Source: Henckelia pumila (taxonomy: Eukaryota; Streptophyta; Magnoliopsida; Lamiales; Gesneriaceae). Taken from it: a stretch of DNA of 64,000 nucleotides. Shown in pieces: positions 63,247 to 64,000 of this stretch. Location: the NCBI RefSeq assembly GCF_033568475.1, contig NC_133122.1, forward strand, positions 149,682,861 to 149,746,860, in the 5' to 3' direction. Every line of letters starts with the position of its first letter. The stretch's first letter is position 1. Under the pieces are notes generated by a model. It was not told the origin of the DNA and ran no database searches. It saw only the letters and a program-made list of their open reading frames with translations. Made by a program: the position numbers and the translations under genes.

Positions 63247-64000
63247 TGATCGAGCAAATACTAACACTTAAAATCAATATAAATATCTCTCAAATATGCT
63301 CAAAATTATCGCAAGTGCACGAATCAAGTTATATTAAAGTGTACTGAGTACGAGTATCGTCCTCAGGGACTATGTCGCAATAATTCGATTATTTTACTCC
63401 TCTACCCAAAGTAACGAAAATTGATGATTGATTATACTAAAGTTATAAATTAATGAATTCAACTTAAAACGCTTGAAAATAAAATAAATAACAAAAGCAA
63501 CTTTTTAGAATAGAGAAATATAATATGAGAATATTTTGCTGAAATCTCGATTCACCTTCCCTCTAATTAAACTGAACGATTGAAATTTACTTTTATACAC
63601 ATAAATTTGACAGGAATTCCTGATATATCGACACTCTCTCTCGATTTTATGCCAAACTAATTCAAGTTAATGAAACAATTAAATCTCTTTAATTATTTAT
63701 CATTACTGATTGCTTTGCGTTTTTTGAATTCCTTCAACTTTCAACCTGATGGTCTATGGTTATCAACATGTACTAAATATCGTATCTCTATGCATATTTT
63801 AAGTCCATGGATTGTGTCACTCGTCCTAATCATGAATTTATCTCTCGATAAAAATTCACAACATACGAATCTATGCTAAAGTTAGCTACTCCTCAACATA
63901 GAATAATAAATCATGACAAAATCAAATATTAGCATAAAGTAAACTCAATTCGTCCAACTATTTCAATCACACAAATGTGTTTCGGGGTTCGGATCCCCTA
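63247..64000. mobile_element. Probable second LTR inserted in the Athila 5' LTR (partial)
   Basis: Begins TGATCGAGCAAATACTAACA, unlike the matching part of the other LTR. Contains GCAAGTGCACGAATCAAG, GTACGAGTATCGTCCTCAGG, an LTR phrase seen in Athila/Tat-type elements. Runs past the window end, so the target duplicate (expected ATTGT) cannot be checked. Confidence 0.5.

Larger units (their letters stand above)
59042..64000 (-). mobile_element. Athila-type gypsy retrotransposon, deleted for RT/integrase, runs off the window
   Basis: Minus-strand element inserted in the MULE transposase. The plus-strand left edge is TGTTGCGAAATTTACGCTCG (59042); the same 35 bp with one change recurs at 63212. 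The primer site TGGTGCCGCTGTCGGGG (minus, 63189-63205) differs at three positions from the Athila TGGCGCCGTTGCCGGGG motif. Gag and protease are present, followed directly by AAGCGCTTCTTGAGAGGCAA and AGTTTGGGGGGGGG, sequences usually found after pol. RT, RNase H and integrase are therefore missing. The right edge is not in the window. Confidence 0.88.

Overview
The window is plant nuclear DNA. Multi-exon genes with GT-AG introns encode plant-specific families (a TGA-type bZIP factor, the microtubule protein MAP70, a P-class PPR protein), and they are separated by AT-rich DNA full of plant transposons (Ty1/copia, Athila-type gypsy, PIF/Harbinger, hAT, MULE, LINE). Gene content and intron positions fit a eudicot; the species cannot be fixed from the sequence.

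Layout. 815-2187 (+) holds the last four exons of an organellar-type histidyl-tRNA synthetase. 2188-15540 is gene-free: a hAT MITE, two long fold-back repeats, a relic env-like retroelement ORF split by a 2-kb solo LTR, a piece of an old copia LTR, a second hAT MITE, and two GCCTAGG-rich repeats. 16296-19713 (+) is a ten-exon clade-II TGA transcription factor gene. 21951-28191 (+) is an eleven-exon MAP70 gene. It converges on a three-exon mitochondrial PPR gene, 28507-31297 (-), similar to Arabidopsis PPR596/At1g80270. All these genes look intact except the first, which is cut by the window edge.

From 31481 onward the window is almost all transposon. A copia element (31481-37774) sits 184 bp upstream of the PPR start codon in the same orientation, so its 3' LTR, with a good TATA box, points into the PPR gene. 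38043-53905 is a nest whose junctions can be read to the base: a 5'-truncated LINE (17-bp target duplication) holds a solo gypsy-type LTR (CCGTG/CCATG), which holds a PIF/Harbinger transposon (TTA), which holds both a SIRE-like copia element (ACAAG) and a hAT MITE (ATTATGTA). 55336-59041 is a degenerate MULE with a plant-mobile-domain gene and a mudrA-type transposase facing each other. The transposase is cut at 59042 by an Athila-type gypsy element that lacks RT and integrase, and that element's right LTR appears to be interrupted by another LTR running off the window.

The host genes are not a functional cluster. The points of interest are transposon architecture, a possible LTR promoter for the PPR gene, recurring palindromic or hairpin repeats inside retroelement leaders and LTRs, and upstream ORFs ahead of the TGA gene. 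No CRISPR array, rRNA gene, complete tRNA gene or clearly novel multi-gene system was seen.
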